Counted from the first letter of the stretch, positions 1 to 11,220 are shown. The stretch: DNA of 64,000 bases from Cinclus cinclus (GCF_963662255.1 NC_085049.1:60621158-60685157), one strand, 5' to 3'. Numbers and translations: made by a program. The notes: generated by a model from the letters alone, not told the origin.

Positions 1-3000
1 TTTCTGTCTGAAATTAGACTGATGAGAGTGCTTGACTGACACCCTGGGAGACTCACATTTCCCTTTCATCACCCCTCCAGATAAAAGCTCCAGCTGCAGC
101 ACAGCAAAGGTCATGTTCCCCTCTCCTGGCTGACCATTTCTTGGAACAGGAAGGAAGCTCATTCTCTATTCTAGTGAGTCCTTTGCTTTCTGGGCTAAAG
201 TTGCCAAAAAGGGGAATTGACTTCAGCTTTTGAATGCCCATGGTAAGTCATAGCACCAACAGGAACATGAGATGACCATTTCTCACTGGGCTATACAGTG
301 GCATTTTGTCACTAACTGTGTGAACTGCAGGTGAAAGACTCACAAACATTATCACCCCAGTCTGTTTCACTCTTTGACCCAGGGAAGAAATAGTTGAACT
401 TCAGTTAGACAGAGATCTATCTCTGTACTGTGCCTATTTCTTCCTGCAACCAGTCACACTGGTAGCTTTCCACCAAAGATACAGAGCTCATAAATTACTG
501 AGACATCAATAAATGACTCAATGATTTTAGAGTGACTTAAATGAAACATATTTATGTTAATGAAGATGACTGACATTTTGAAGAATCACTCACTGTTTTG
601 CAGACTACATACATTCAGCAATCATTCAGCCACAACTAAATGCTGCTACCTCTGGGATGGATTGTGTCAGATGCTTAATAATGTCTGGAAACCCAGTGAA
701 GATGTATAGAAGTAAGCAAAAGCAGCACTTCGTACAGAAGCCAGTAGGGCAAACCTGAGGTAGACAGTGTGTAGCAACAAACTAGGTCCTAATGAGATTC
801 TAGCCTTCTTTTTTGATCAGTGTTTGACCCTGAAATTGCAGGACTTTGCTGTTAGGAAGTCAGGGAATGATCTCTGTCACCACTGAGGGTCTTGTGAGGC
901 TATTGCATGCTTTACTTTATGTGTGTAATGATGGCAGCTTTGCATTTAAATGAGGCTGAAAAAATGTTTGCTTCTGTAAAACACTTGGTTTGTACAGGCA
1001 CTCAACAATTGCAAATGCCATTTCAGAGCAGGGCGGGCAGGAATGCATGTGCCTCTGTGCTCTGCTTCTGCGAACCTGAATGAGCTGTCACGAGCAGGCT
1101 CTTGGCTCCCCATGTCGTTCAAAGCCAGCATGTTGCATATCTTCCCTGTCTGCTGTTACTCACAACTGTGAAACAAAGATGGAAAATTAAATGTTTTACC
1201 AAGTAATTAAGAGAGACGTTTATGAGTTTGCTTTTAAGTCACTTCTGTGAGTGCCACCTTAGTAAAGCTGTGGATTACTGTAAGGTAAAGCAAAGAATGT
1301 TGCTTGGTACGTGTGCATGAATCACATTGCAGGTGCTGTGGTGGGTGGGGGAGAGCTGGGGGAGGATGAAGAGCCTCCTCGGTTTTGCATTCCTGCCATT
1401 TAAGAGATCTTCATATGAGGTCAGTTACACCCCTAATTATGAAGGAAAGAGTTTTAGAGGTTTGGGAGGTGTGAAATGGCTGTTGCACTGCCCAAGTAAA
1501 AGCAGGTTGACCATTTTACACCAGCAGAGCATGGCTGGGGGATGCAGGTTTTGAAGGAACAGAACCAGAATGCAAATCTAAGATCTTTATGTAGAAATGG
1601 GAATTCATGTAGGGAGCAAAAGGGTCTCTTCTGTGCCTGATGCTGGAGACTGCAACCCCTAGGTCCCTGTGGAACAGAGGCTGTATTGGACCCCTCAACA
1701 GATGACTGGCAAAACTTGCTCTCCCCAAACAGACTCATCTTCTCCAGCTCTGCCTCACAGCATTAGAAAAACTCCCTCTAGAGTAAGACAAAAACAAACA
1801 AACAAACAAACAAACAAAAACCAACTAAACAACCAAACAACCAAAAAAAAAAAATCCCACTTTGTCTTCTCCAGAAACAAATGGATTAGAAACAGCTGTG
1901 GATATTTTGTTTTGTCCTTTTTAATCTGAGAGCAAGGAAATGGCTGCTGCCCCCAACACCATGCTGAATTGAGGGAGAGCCCAGCAGTGCTCACTGAGGC
2001 TCCTTCCCAAGGAGAAAAACACAACCATTTCACCTGAAACAACTCACTGACTGCAGCACACACTCTGGATGGATATATACTGCTGCTTTAAAGCAAGCTC
2101 CCCCCTTTTTGTATGTTAATGCCTTTTGTTCAGCAGATGCTCTCTGGAGCATGCAGTATATACTGAAGGGTGCAGACCATGATTCAGATTATAGGGGTGT
2201 AAGCGTGTGTGCAATATACCTAGCATGCTTGCGTTTCCCAGCTCCATACCCTGTGTGAGGCCAGCCCCTGACCCTTTTCCCCCTCCCTGACACACGCAGG
2301 TACCTCCGTGCAGTTACAGATTGCCAGGCGTGTCTGTGCTCCGTTCACACTGTGCCTGCACAGCAAGTTCAGAGGGGTCCATGGTGCAGAACTGGCAGAG
2401 CCGTAAGTCAGGAGAGGGAAAAGGAGAGAAAGGGAGGGGAGGAGAGCTGCGGGAGATGCCGTGTCACCCGGCTGCAGTCCTCAGCCACTTCTTGATTTGC
2501 AGCTCAGGCAATGCACAGGCTTCACCTTCCACAGGTTTATTACCTCCAGTCTGCCCAAAAGGATTGTAACTCATCACTGCTAATAATTAAGACAGCCAAA
2601 TGAAGGTAGAGACAAGAGGCAGGGGAGTTGGCAGAAAGAAATGTCAATACAAAAAACAGGGTACCCGGGTCTTAGGCACACTGTCTTGCCTGATCAGCCC
2701 TTCTCTTTTGCACCTATGAGAGCCAACCTGCTGTCTGTTCTCTGACTCAAAGCTGAACAACTTTAGCTCTGCAGGTATTGTGGTGGGAAAACAAGTGCTT
2801 GCCTAATTTTTGGCCATCTTAAAATGCCTCCCTCGGTCCCTCCCTGTGCTGGATGAGACCACAGTCATCCTGACAGCCTGAGAACTGGGGGCAGCATCTT
2901 GGCTGCATCATGGCTCCTTATCTTCAAGTGAGATAGCACGGAAATTTTAATGCACGAGAATCTTAACACCCAAAAAGCCCCCTGAAACTCAGGCTGTGTT

Positions 3001-4410
3001 GGGTCAAACGCAGCCATCTGACACCAGCTTAAAAAGAAATGCTGTAAGTGAAGTGATTCAAATGGAGCAGACTGTAAACACCACATTGCCTAATAATGGA
3101 TATGAACAAGATAAGAAGGAATATAACAACTATGGGTCTAAAAGCTTCAGTAAATAAGACCTTAGATGGATCTAGAGCTAACCATTCTGGATGAAGTTCT
3201 GCTGCTTCACCCCTTCCCAGATGCCTTGGTTTTTCCTTGTGCCAGGTAGAGCACTGCCCCACATACTGTTTCCCAAGGGCTGCAGTGTCGAGACAAGACC
3301 TGTCTTGGGGATACTCAATTGAAAATTATCAAAAACCAGTCTTCCCCTTTTGGCCAAAGGATCAAGGTTTGCTTTCAGTAACAGAGCTTTCGTACTCATG
3401 TACTCCTAATTTACTGTTCAGGAAAACAAGACTGGGTGCCATTGCAAGGGAGGAAATGGACATGGTCTTCTTGCTCAGGGACATTTTTTTGCCCTCCTTT
3501 CCCCCAGGTCAGCAGTGTGCTGTTGGTTGGCTTTTGAGTGAGCCACAGGATTTATCCTCCTCAGCCAGAGACTGTGAGACTGTTTAGCTGCTGTGTCTAA
3601 ACTGCAGCATCTCCTTCAAACTAGAGCCAGTGTTCTTATTGCCATGTACCACACAGTGGCCAGGCAAGCATTGTGAGATTGTCCCTGCTGGGCTACGAGG
3701 TCTGTTTTCTGCAACACCTGAAGGTGTCCAGCCAAGGGGGGGACATCCTTTTACATCTCTTGTTCACACTTGGGATTTAGGTCTGCAAGTTTTTCCTGCT
3801 GTTCAGACATTAACTAACTGAAAAACCTGGAGAAGGCAGCGAGGTAGGTGGTGCAGGGAAGGAATTTGTGCTGGAGTCAGAGGATAATATATATTTTAAG
3901 ACCGCAGGGAAGCTGTAGGACATATGACCTTTAGTAATCTCCTTGCTTTCAGGCTCCTTTCCTCCCCATTGAGAGCCTCTCTCAACTGTTCCCCAGGGGA
4001 CTTCAAGCGTTGCTATTATATATAATTGCACAAAAAATGGAGAACACTCTGGCCCATGAAAGAATAAGAGGGATAAACTAATTAATTCCAGGCCACAGAA
4101 GTGGAAAAGAAAGCAAATACTTGGCAATTAATCAGGGGCAGCTGAGCCCTTCTCTCCTATCAGATATGGTGGAAAGTGCTAATTGCAGAAGATAAGCCAC
4201 ACAGTGAGATGCACGAAACTGCCTCTGAACTGGGGACAAAAATAACACATTCAGCTGCCAGTACACAGAGGAGGAGGGGGAGCAATGGGCACCCTCCATC
4301 ACCATCGCCACAATTCATAGTGTGGGAGCAGCACATTGTAAAGGGTCTGAGCTGCTCAAAAGGATTTGGGAAGGGCTGGGGAACCAAGGTAGAGTAGGGA
4401 TCTGGATGGC
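1..4410. other. Unique non-coding sequence, no gene seen
   Basis: I see no recognisable exon, RNA gene or clear transposon here. Open frames are short, overlap one another on both strands and have no domain signature. The only structured stretches are an A-rich tract near 1790-1854, a short perfect palindrome (cagtatatactg, 2154-2165) and purine-rich runs near 2400-2450. Base composition is ordinary for a bird intergenic or intronic region and CpG is scarce. Confidence 0.6.
1790..1854. repeat. (AAAC)n simple repeat and A-rich tail
   Basis: About seven AAAC units run to about 1820. They are followed by a looser A- and AAC-rich stretch that ends in a run of twelve A residues. It could be an expanded poly-A tail of an old insertion, but I can identify no element body upstream, so it is called only as low-complexity sequence. 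Confidence 0.8.
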
Positions 4411-4485
4411 AGATTTGACTGTGAAATAGTCCCCCTCTCTGTGCATCACTCCTCTCATCTGTGAAATGGGATTTATGGTTCTGTC
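4411..4485 (+). mobile_element. MIR-like SINE fossil (fragment)
   Basis: The stretch reads like the middle of a MIR-family SINE: a 'ccctctctgtgc' block followed by 'catctgtgaaatggga'. These are the degenerate forms of the MIR segment that usually reads as cctctctgtgcc, then catctgtaaaatgggg. Flanks on both sides are too decayed to follow. MIR-type SINEs are ancient, so strong decay is expected. The match is from memory of the consensus; a profile search would settle it. Confidence 0.5.
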
Positions 4486-4890
4486 CCTGGGCTGACTGTG
4501 ACCAGGGCATGTGTGATGCTGAGAAGAGCTCATGAGAGCCCTCATAAATCTCCCAGTATGTCTGGCTTCAGCAAGGGTCTGTGAGGCCAGCAGAGAAGCT
4601 GTGGCAGGTAGTGTGGCAGTGAGTTTGGTAGGGTCGCTTGAGGCATGCAGCAAGCATCAGGCAAGCATCAGGTTGGCTGCTGTTGCTGGTGTTTGGCTTC
4701 ACTGGGTTTGGCTTCTGGCTGAGACTTTCAAAGGGGATTTTCCAAGGTCTTTAATCACTTCAAAATGAAGGTAGTGTAGATGACTGTGAGGTTTAGAGGT
4801 GCCAGTGCAGCACTAATTTCAAGCATTAGAGCTTAGGAAATTCTTATTATGCTCCTCTCTGGAGCAGGAAAGGCTTTCATACCTCCATGT

Positions 4891-5039
4891 TTCACATCCC
4901 TGGAGGTGTTCAGGGCCAAGCTGGATGGAACTTTGAGCAACCTGGTCAGTGAAATGCATCCTTACTTATAGCAGGGGATTGCAACTAGATGATCTTCAAG
5001 CCAACCCTTCCAACACAAACCATCCTATGACTTTATGAC
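4891..5039 (+). mobile_element. CR1 LINE 3' end, 5'-truncated
   Basis: This is the terminal 150 bp or so of a chicken-repeat-1 (CR1) retrotransposon, sense on the + strand. Diagnostic blocks appear in order: 'tccctggaggtgttcagg', 'aagctggatgg', 'tttgagcaacctggtc', 'ggggattgcaactagatgat' and 'cccttccaacac'. It closes with the short degenerate repeats typical of CR1 tails ('cctatgactttatgac'). CR1 ends in such octamer repeats rather than poly-A. Extreme 5' truncation is normal for the family. No open reading frame remains, so it is a dead copy. Confidence 0.9.
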
Positions 5040-6479
5040 CGGGGGAAAACAGGATGTTTCAGTGACCTGGAAGACTGAGAAAATACTCTTTGGCACCTGA
5101 CCCCTTCTCACTTGTGCCTTTCCTCACTGTCATCTTGCCTGACCCTGACCATTCTGCCCCTATTGGAGAATATAGATTGCCTTCTCAGATGCAGGAGTTG
5201 ATAGAGCATTTAAAAAGGGGTCAGTAGCCCTTTTGGGAAAGGGCTGTAGTTTGGAACCCCTGTGTGCAATGATGTTCCAGGCCTTCTATCTCCATCTCCT
5301 CCTACCTGAATGCCGAACGCTCAGGAAGAGCCACAGCTTCACTTGGAGGTCTGTTAGCAATCCTCACCTCTTTGATGTTCCTCACTTAGCACTCAGAGTC
5401 CAATTACATACACAGAGTAACAGGCATCATTGCTTTGTTCCTCGGAGGATGCAAAGAAAAGCACATCTCCCTAAATGTTATGGGTTGTTGTTGGTTTTCT
5501 TCTTCCAAGAGCTCAGATCCCCTGGGGCAAGTCTTTTACATCAGACCCGGAGGGGACTGATTACCAAATTGTTATGCATGCTTTATTCCTGCCAGAACCC
5601 AAGAAAGCTGGACATGTGCAGCGATGCCTGGGATAGCAGAAGGCACTGGGGAAAACTACACGTCTAAACCCCCCTGATGGGAGTGTAAATCTGGAATAAC
5701 TCCCTTTTAGCTTCACTAGCCGCAGATTTACATCTGTGCTAACAGTAGCTTGGCCCTCCCCTATAATTCAAGGCATAAATTCCATGAAAATAAGCTCCCT
5801 ACTTGGGCAGCATGTTTTTGCCTCTTGCTTGGGGAACCAGGAGGGTCGACACGGCTCAGGGCAGCTTTCCTGCCCTGCTACTGTCTGTGCCCGTGCACAG
5901 AATCAAACATGATCTGGCAGCTGCTGCAGCAGCCCTTGTATTTTGCTGTCCTATCCCTCCTAGGATTTCAACACATTTGCATTTCTCCTGCTGAAGATGA
6001 ACTGCAGGCTTCTCTGTAACAAACCTTCATTTAGGGGAGCAGAATTCATCAATATTTCATGCTGAAGGGGGAAAGGAATATGTGTATGTGCATATATACT
6101 CTTAGAGAGGGAAAAGGTTAGTGAAATGAAAAGAAGCAGATAAAGCTGAGGAAGGAAGAAGGGAGGTTTGTAGGATCCATTCCTTCATTTTTGACCTATC
6201 TTGGGTTATGTGCAATCCTAGGGAAGGAAAAATCCATGTGGCACTGAAGAATCCCTTCTTAATAATTCTTTTATTTGTAGACATCTGTATGGACAGTATT
6301 TCATGATAGCTGGGCAGAGACTGCAGATCTTGATAGGTGAAGGGAGAAAGGGAGACAGAACAAATGACATGGAGAAAACAGGAAACTGTGAGTGAGTAAA
6401 ACACGTGCACACATGGACTGGGGGGATTTTCAGCAGCAAGGCTCCTTCTGCTAAAGCCTTGCAGCCCTTACTCAGCATA

Positions 6480-6680
6480 ATGTGGCTAGTCGAGTGAACG
6501 CGATGCTTTTAAAAGTCTCTGGCAGCTCTTTTATTAAAAGCTTGACCGTGAGGCTGGGTTATAAATAATTTGATATTAAACACACATGTCAAAGAAAAGG
6601 GTGGTGAGGGAGAAAGATTGTTTTCAAGCCACAGAATAATTATTCGGATATATAATTTTAGCTCCAAGTTTCTTGGGGGA
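6480..6680. promoter_or_regulatory. Candidate conserved non-coding element, AT-rich
   Basis: An AT-rich block keeps several CpGs (tcgag, aacgcg, accgtg, ttcgga), which is unusual against its CpG-poor surroundings. It carries stacked homeodomain-type TAAT/ATTA cores, including the perfect 12-bp palindrome gaataattattc (6634-6645). It also has a 'ttataaataattt' stretch and 'ttttattaaaagc'. The look is that of a conserved enhancer, but conservation cannot be judged from one sequence. Confidence 0.3.
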
Positions 6681-6927
6681 TGAAGAGGCAGCACAGGGTG
6701 AGGGAATGGTGAAGAGTAATGGTTTCAATATCAGGCAAGACTGCGTTGGTGCTGCCTGCAGCACAAGGTGGGGCTGCCAGCCCGCTGAGGTGCTCCCATG
6801 TGCTGCACAGGCAGAGGCTCTGCTGCCTGTATTTTACAAAATGGGCTCAGAAATAAGTGTCTGGGCTTTCAGTCACTGCCACAGAGCCTGTGTGTGTGTT
6901 GTGTACCTCTATCTACCCTGAATGCAG

Positions 6928-6948
6928 ACACACACACACACACACACA
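6928..6948. repeat. (AC)n microsatellite, about 10 units
   Basis: An uninterrupted AC dinucleotide run lies within a region that also shows looser CA-rich text for a further 50 bases. It is a likely length polymorphism. Confidence 0.95.
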
Positions 6949-7832
6949 GAGGATTCATACCTGGGTCCAGCCTGCACACATACACTCACATGTCTGTATG
7001 CTGCAGATGCTTTAAAGGAGACTCTTCCAGCCAGGACTGCCGATGCTGCTGATCGGCATTGCAAAGAACAGGCTACAAGGGTTTAAAGTACCTCTTGGGA
7101 GGCAAATATTCTATGTGGGACTGTGGGGAAGGAGACAGGCAGCAGGGATGATGAACAGCCTTCAGAACCTGGTTGGAGGAGGGCAGAAACACTGTGAGAT
7201 GTTCAGTGAGCCTCCACACTGGTGTGCTCCAAGAGGGTTTCCTTGCAGCTGCATGCAGGGAGCCCGGCTAACTCAGTGACCCATCTCCTTGTCCCCACAG
7301 GGTGGGGTTACTTGAGCATGGCCTACACAGGGCCTTTCCTTCAGCCGGTTCAGTGTGACATCATGCTTTCCCAGTGTTGTGTGGGGCTTCTTGCCAGGGA
7401 CAGCACTCACCTGTAGGCTACCCAGTGCCTCCCAGCTGTTTGCAGCAGCTGGCTGTCTTCTGCACAGCCCAAAGCGCTGGGTGCACGGTTACCTTAGAAA
7501 CTGCTTTTCCTCTTCTTCTTACTGCTGCGCATAAGTTAAGTGATGGGTACAGCAGGAAGAATGATGGCTTCTGCCTCCAACAGGAGAAAAGACCCAATAC
7601 TCTGCAGACTGGTTTTATCCCTCTCTATAAAGGGGCTCCTGGCTTTGCTGCTGGAGTGAAAAATCCTGGTTTTCTGCCGTAGCTTGGGAAAAGGTGACTG
7701 TGCAGGAGGAGGAAGAGGAGGATGGGCTTAGAATATCTGGGTGCCGGATACCATTGTGGATGCTCTTTTCCATTGTTTCTAACCTGGGGCACTCATTTTT
7801 TACTAAATAAAGATTAACTGAATAAATAAACA

Positions 7833-7858
7833 CACTAAGCTTTACGTTAAGCTTAGTG
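7833..7858. repeat. 26-bp near-perfect palindrome
   Basis: The left arm cactaagctt (7833-7842) is the exact reverse complement of the right arm aagcttagtg (7849-7858). The 6-base centre tacgtt is itself self-complementary except for its outer T/T pair. Altogether 12 of 13 base pairs match. It could form a cruciform or bind a dimeric factor; no specific factor is recognised. Confidence 0.8.
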
Positions 7859-8719
7859 ACTTTCATACATTTTACAACATAGAAACACTTCTCCCTTGTC
7901 TTAGGGTGTTTGGATTACTAGGATGGGATGGGGACTCATATTTGCTCTTAGATGGCCATTCATAAATCTGGGGCTGCGAGGGTAAGCCGTGTTTAAGACC
8001 TTGGAACTGACAGGTTTTTTAACCCCAGGACAATGATGACAGTGACAACAGATGTCTCCCTCTGAAACAGGCTGGTGGACCTCAGTCTGGTTTCCAGGTA
8101 GGAAGAATGGGACCATAACAAACTACCACTTAATAGCAAAATGCAGTCTCAGCAGGAGATCAGGGACTGAGAAGCAGTGAGAAGTGGATCAGTATTCCCC
8201 ACTACTTCTAAACAGAAGTCATCTTTGTCTTTTTAGAAAATGGATGAATAAGCAAAAAATCTCAAGCCCATCTTGTGCTCTACTGACATTCCTATTCCAT
8301 AATTATCTGAAACTCTGGTTCAAAACAAATATTTATTTACTACCAGTTTTTAATTTTTTTCACTAGCTCAGTCACCCATGGGACTGGCAAAGGGTCTATG
8401 GATTCTGGGGAGCTGCAGGAAGAGGAGGGTGGTGTCATTTGGCAGAATACTCGATGCATATGGATCACATGTGGTAAGCAAATTGGAGGGTGGGGAGCCC
8501 AGTGCAGAGCTGTTTGTTTGTTGCAGGTTGGGATTTTATCTTTGTTTGCTTTGTGGGTGTTTTACCACCCCCCCTCCAAGTCCCCTTGAGCAGATTTCAG
8601 CTTCTCCATCTTAGCTACATGTGGTTTCAATTACCCTGAGCGTTTGTGTGGCTCAGTGTTCAGGGAAAGGCTCCGGATCATTACTGTGAAATGTGTTTGA
8701 TCTTCTCTCGCCTTTCCAT

Positions 8720-9080
8720 TTGAAATGGAAATAACTGTTCTTGTTAGCTCCTCAGGTCCCCAAGTAATCGTCCCACCGGTTCCTTTGGCAGACTCCCTCC
8801 CCCTCCACCGCTCGGGAGAGCTAATGATTAGCCTACTCCACCTCAGAAAGAGGTTTTTTTCCCCTTTCTCCCAGTGTCATTTTGATCCAGATCTGATAAT
8901 TTCTTGTTCTTTCCGCTGCCAGCAAGCTCCTCTTTTCCGTAGTCCCTGCTTTTGCCCTCCTGCCTCTCAGGGTTTGCTTAGCTTTGGCACCCCTCAGAGC
9001 AGAAATCACAATTTCCTCCCTTTGAGTTGCGATGCCTCAGGATTGTATGAAGAAACAAGAGATCGTCTGGAAATTCACTC
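8720..9080. promoter_or_regulatory. Candidate conserved non-coding element
   Basis: CpG density rises locally (atcgtc, accggt, accgctcggg, tccgctg, tccgtag, gcgatg, atcgtc, tccgtt) in otherwise CpG-depleted sequence. The core 'gagctaatgattagcc' (about 8819-8834) holds two head-to-head TAAT-type sites. The 184-codon open frame covers the same stretch but lacks any domain signature. Retained CpG and homeodomain cores suggest selection; alignment to other birds would test this. Confidence 0.3.
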
Positions 9081-9144
9081 CCCCATCTTTTTGCTCAGGT
9101 CTTCCGTTCACTGGCACAGTTGTTTGAAGGTGGTCCTTTTATTG

Positions 9145-9172
9145 GTGGTTGGTTGGTTGGTTGCTTGGTTGG
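9145..9172. repeat. (GGTT)n simple repeat
   Basis: About six GGTT units with one interruption (gctt). This tract lies inside the window's longest open frame, where it encodes a low-complexity hydrophobic run. That argues against the frame being a real gene. Confidence 0.85.
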
Positions 9173-10504
9173 TCATCCTCTTCACTGCCTTTTTGTCTTC
9201 CAGCCAGAAGCTGTTTGGCAGTCCCAATTACTGTATTACTCCAGCTCAGGAACATGGAGTGGATGTGTTTGTGTGTTAAAATCTCTCCCACTCAGGCAAC
9301 CTTTCAAAAAGAGGTCTCCTGCTACAACTGCAAACCAGGGAAGGAGAAAGGAATGAGTCTGTGGTGCTGGAGAAGAAGAGCTTGACTTCCCCCATCATAA
9401 TTAAAAAAAAAAAATCTAACTGTCACAGCATTTGAAAATGCCTAATGCAAAAAGGACCACCAGTTTCTTAGTTTTTGTAGGGCTCCCCAAAAGGAACGCT
9501 TTATCCCTCTAGTGTCATCTTCTTCCCACCTCATGATCACCTCCTTGCTTTTCCCCTCAATAATCCCTTCTTCCCTTCCTTTCCTCTCACAGCCCTCCCA
9601 TGGCATGAGAGATCATCGGCTGGAGCACAGGCACTCTGTAGCCTGCCTCCAGCTCCACAGCAGGTCCATGTGCAGGGTTTCTTTGGGCTGCACATCAGCG
9701 TGGAGGAGCAGCAAGGGAGCTGCCTCAGTCACAAGAGCGCCTGCTGTAACCCAAAAGCCCCATATTCACCTCCGCAGAAACATAATTAACTATGCTCATG
9801 ACCACCCTCTAATCTGAAGCACAGAAGAAAAATGAGCTGTGGGGAAGGGAGATGGGAGAGGGAGAAAAAAAAAATCGGAAAAAAAAAATCTCTCCCTGTT
9901 TTCTTTTGGCAGTGTAGCAAGGCAGCAGATGGGCAGCCAGCATCCCGTGGTCCTGGCAGGCACAGACCAGCCGACCCGTGCTGCATCCCCAGCACTTGTT
10001 CACAGCCAGGCAGGGTCAGGCCCCCTGCTCCCCTTGGGGGATTGGAGAGCGCTGATGCTCAGCGAGGCAGCTTGTGACTGATGTCTCCTTCCTGCTGTGA
10101 GGTCCCGGCTGCACGTCTTATCCTTCTCCTAATGTGGGACATCATTACTGCATCCCTCCCTCTCTCTCCTCCCAACACAGCCCGTCTCTCCTAGGGGAGG
10201 GTTCCTCCTTTTCTCCGAAGATGGAGATGCTCGCCTGTCTGAAGTATGCTCAAGGATCTGCACACTGCGGTGCACATGGTGCTGTGTCACATGCAATATT
10301 CTTTCCTGACTCCGGTTGTTGAAAACAAGGCCCCACCACCCATTTCTAGCAAACAGTAAGTCTATTTTTGAAAGAATATGGTCATTTGACTTCTTTTCCC
10401 ACGTCTTTGAATACTTTTTCTTGGTGGCTTCCCTCTATGCAGGTGTTTCTTCCTCTGGTGGCAGCGGGGTGCGCTGGTCCTTCCCTGTCCGGCACATCCG
10501 CCGA

Positions 10505-10558
10505 AGGATGAGGATGACAGGCAGGATGAGGATGACAGGCAGGATGAGGATGACAGGC
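10505..10558. repeat. 18-bp minisatellite, three copies
   Basis: Three exact tandem copies of aggatgaggatgacaggc, with the next bases (agg) starting a fourth. Each 18-bp unit is built from two related 9-mers. It sits at the left edge of the CpG island. Exact identity between units suggests recent expansion and probable copy-number variation. Confidence 0.95.
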
Positions 10559-10714
10559 AGGGTGGCTGAGGCTCAGCACACGGGGATGAGGCACCGGCTG
10601 CTTCTCCGGGATGTCGGAGCCACCGAGCACATGGGCTTCCCGCACGCTCGCTGTGTCACACTTGGCAGCTGAATTCACGGCAGCTCGCTGTGGGCTGCTC
10701 CTCCGGTCCCAACC

Positions 10715-10945
10715 CAGCCTGATAATTGAGGCAGTAATCCTCTGGATTCCCTCATTAGCTGCCGCTAATGGCCATCGCGTTAGCAATGAGCGGTGCGAGC
10801 AGCACCGATTCAATTAAGCCTCTAATAAACCCATTGTAAACGGCAATAACCGCGGAGTTCAAAGGCAGGATTACAGAAACTCTTCCCAATGGCTTGTGAC
10901 AGCAGCCGGGCTGCGCGACTCGCTCTGATTAATTGACTGCAATGG
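10715..10945. promoter_or_regulatory. Homeodomain/SOX site cluster, likely enhancer core
   Basis: Within about 220 bp there are TAATTG (10723), TAATCC (10735, OTX/PITX type), an inverted pair CATTAGC/GCTAATG (10753-10770), CAATTAA (10811), TAATAAAC (10823), CATTGT (10832, SOX type), GGATTA (10868, OTX/PITX type reversed) and TGATTAAT (10926, matching the PBX-HOX composite). This AT-rich core sits inside the CpG island, so AT-rich sites and intact CpGs alternate. That combination is typical of deeply conserved developmental enhancers. Motif names follow known binding preferences; actual binding is inference. Confidence 0.55.
10753..10770. repeat. Perfect inverted repeat, 7-bp arms, 4-bp spacer
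   Basis: CATTAGC (10753-10759) and GCTAATG (10764-10770) are exact reverse complements around the spacer TGCC. Each arm contains an ATTA/TAAT homeodomain core, so the element could seat a homeodomain dimer in inverted orientation. Confidence 0.9.
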
Positions 10946-11220
10946 ACTCGGTGACTTTCTTGGAAACCTATTGCTCCGACTGGTGGGAAGACTGGGGGAT
11001 GTGTGGCTGTGATTGCTGCACTCCGGCCGTCAGAGCCTTCCCGTCCCTCCCAAGGCAGGCTGCATCCCGCAGCTGTGTGCCCGTGCAGCGATGCTCAGAC
11101 CGCGCACGGCAGAGGTGACTCTGGGCTGCTCGAGAGCACACCCTGGTTTCCTCGCACACTTCGTCCGAAATGACTTGGCGGGTGATTTCCAGAGATAATT
11201 TGCGGCCCGTCGCTCATTCA

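Larger units (their letters stand above)
5041..10440. other. Non-coding interval with candidate regulatory patches
   Basis: No exon or RNA gene is recognised. The longest ATG frame of the whole window lies here (8725-9279, 184 codons), but it shows no domain, no repeat structure and no signal peptide, and overlapping frames are also open. By a rough calculation about one such frame is expected by chance in this much DNA. Simple repeats, a near-palindrome and two candidate conserved stretches are listed separately. Confidence 0.55.
10440..11220. promoter_or_regulatory. Orphan CpG island
   Basis: By hand count there are about 48 CpG dinucleotides in 780 bp. With GC near 58% this gives an observed/expected ratio near 0.7, inside the usual CpG-island definition. 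Sequence before about 10.0 kb and after 11.25 kb drops back to the CpG-poor norm. No coding exon is recognisable here, and I see no clear TATA box or splice-bounded first exon. Known roles for such isolated islands are alternative promoters, non-coding RNA promoters, or Polycomb-bound developmental enhancers; which applies cannot be read from sequence. It is the most distinctive compositional feature of the window. Confidence 0.75.

Noticed and set aside
8725..9279. 184-codon ATG open frame on the + strand
   Set aside because: No domain, signal peptide or repeat structure; it includes a GGTT simple repeat; by rough calculation about one frame of this length is expected by chance in the window.
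10450..10470. CTCF-like string at the left edge of the CpG island
   Set aside because: On the minus strand the core reads ccaccagaggaag, losing the essential GGC part.
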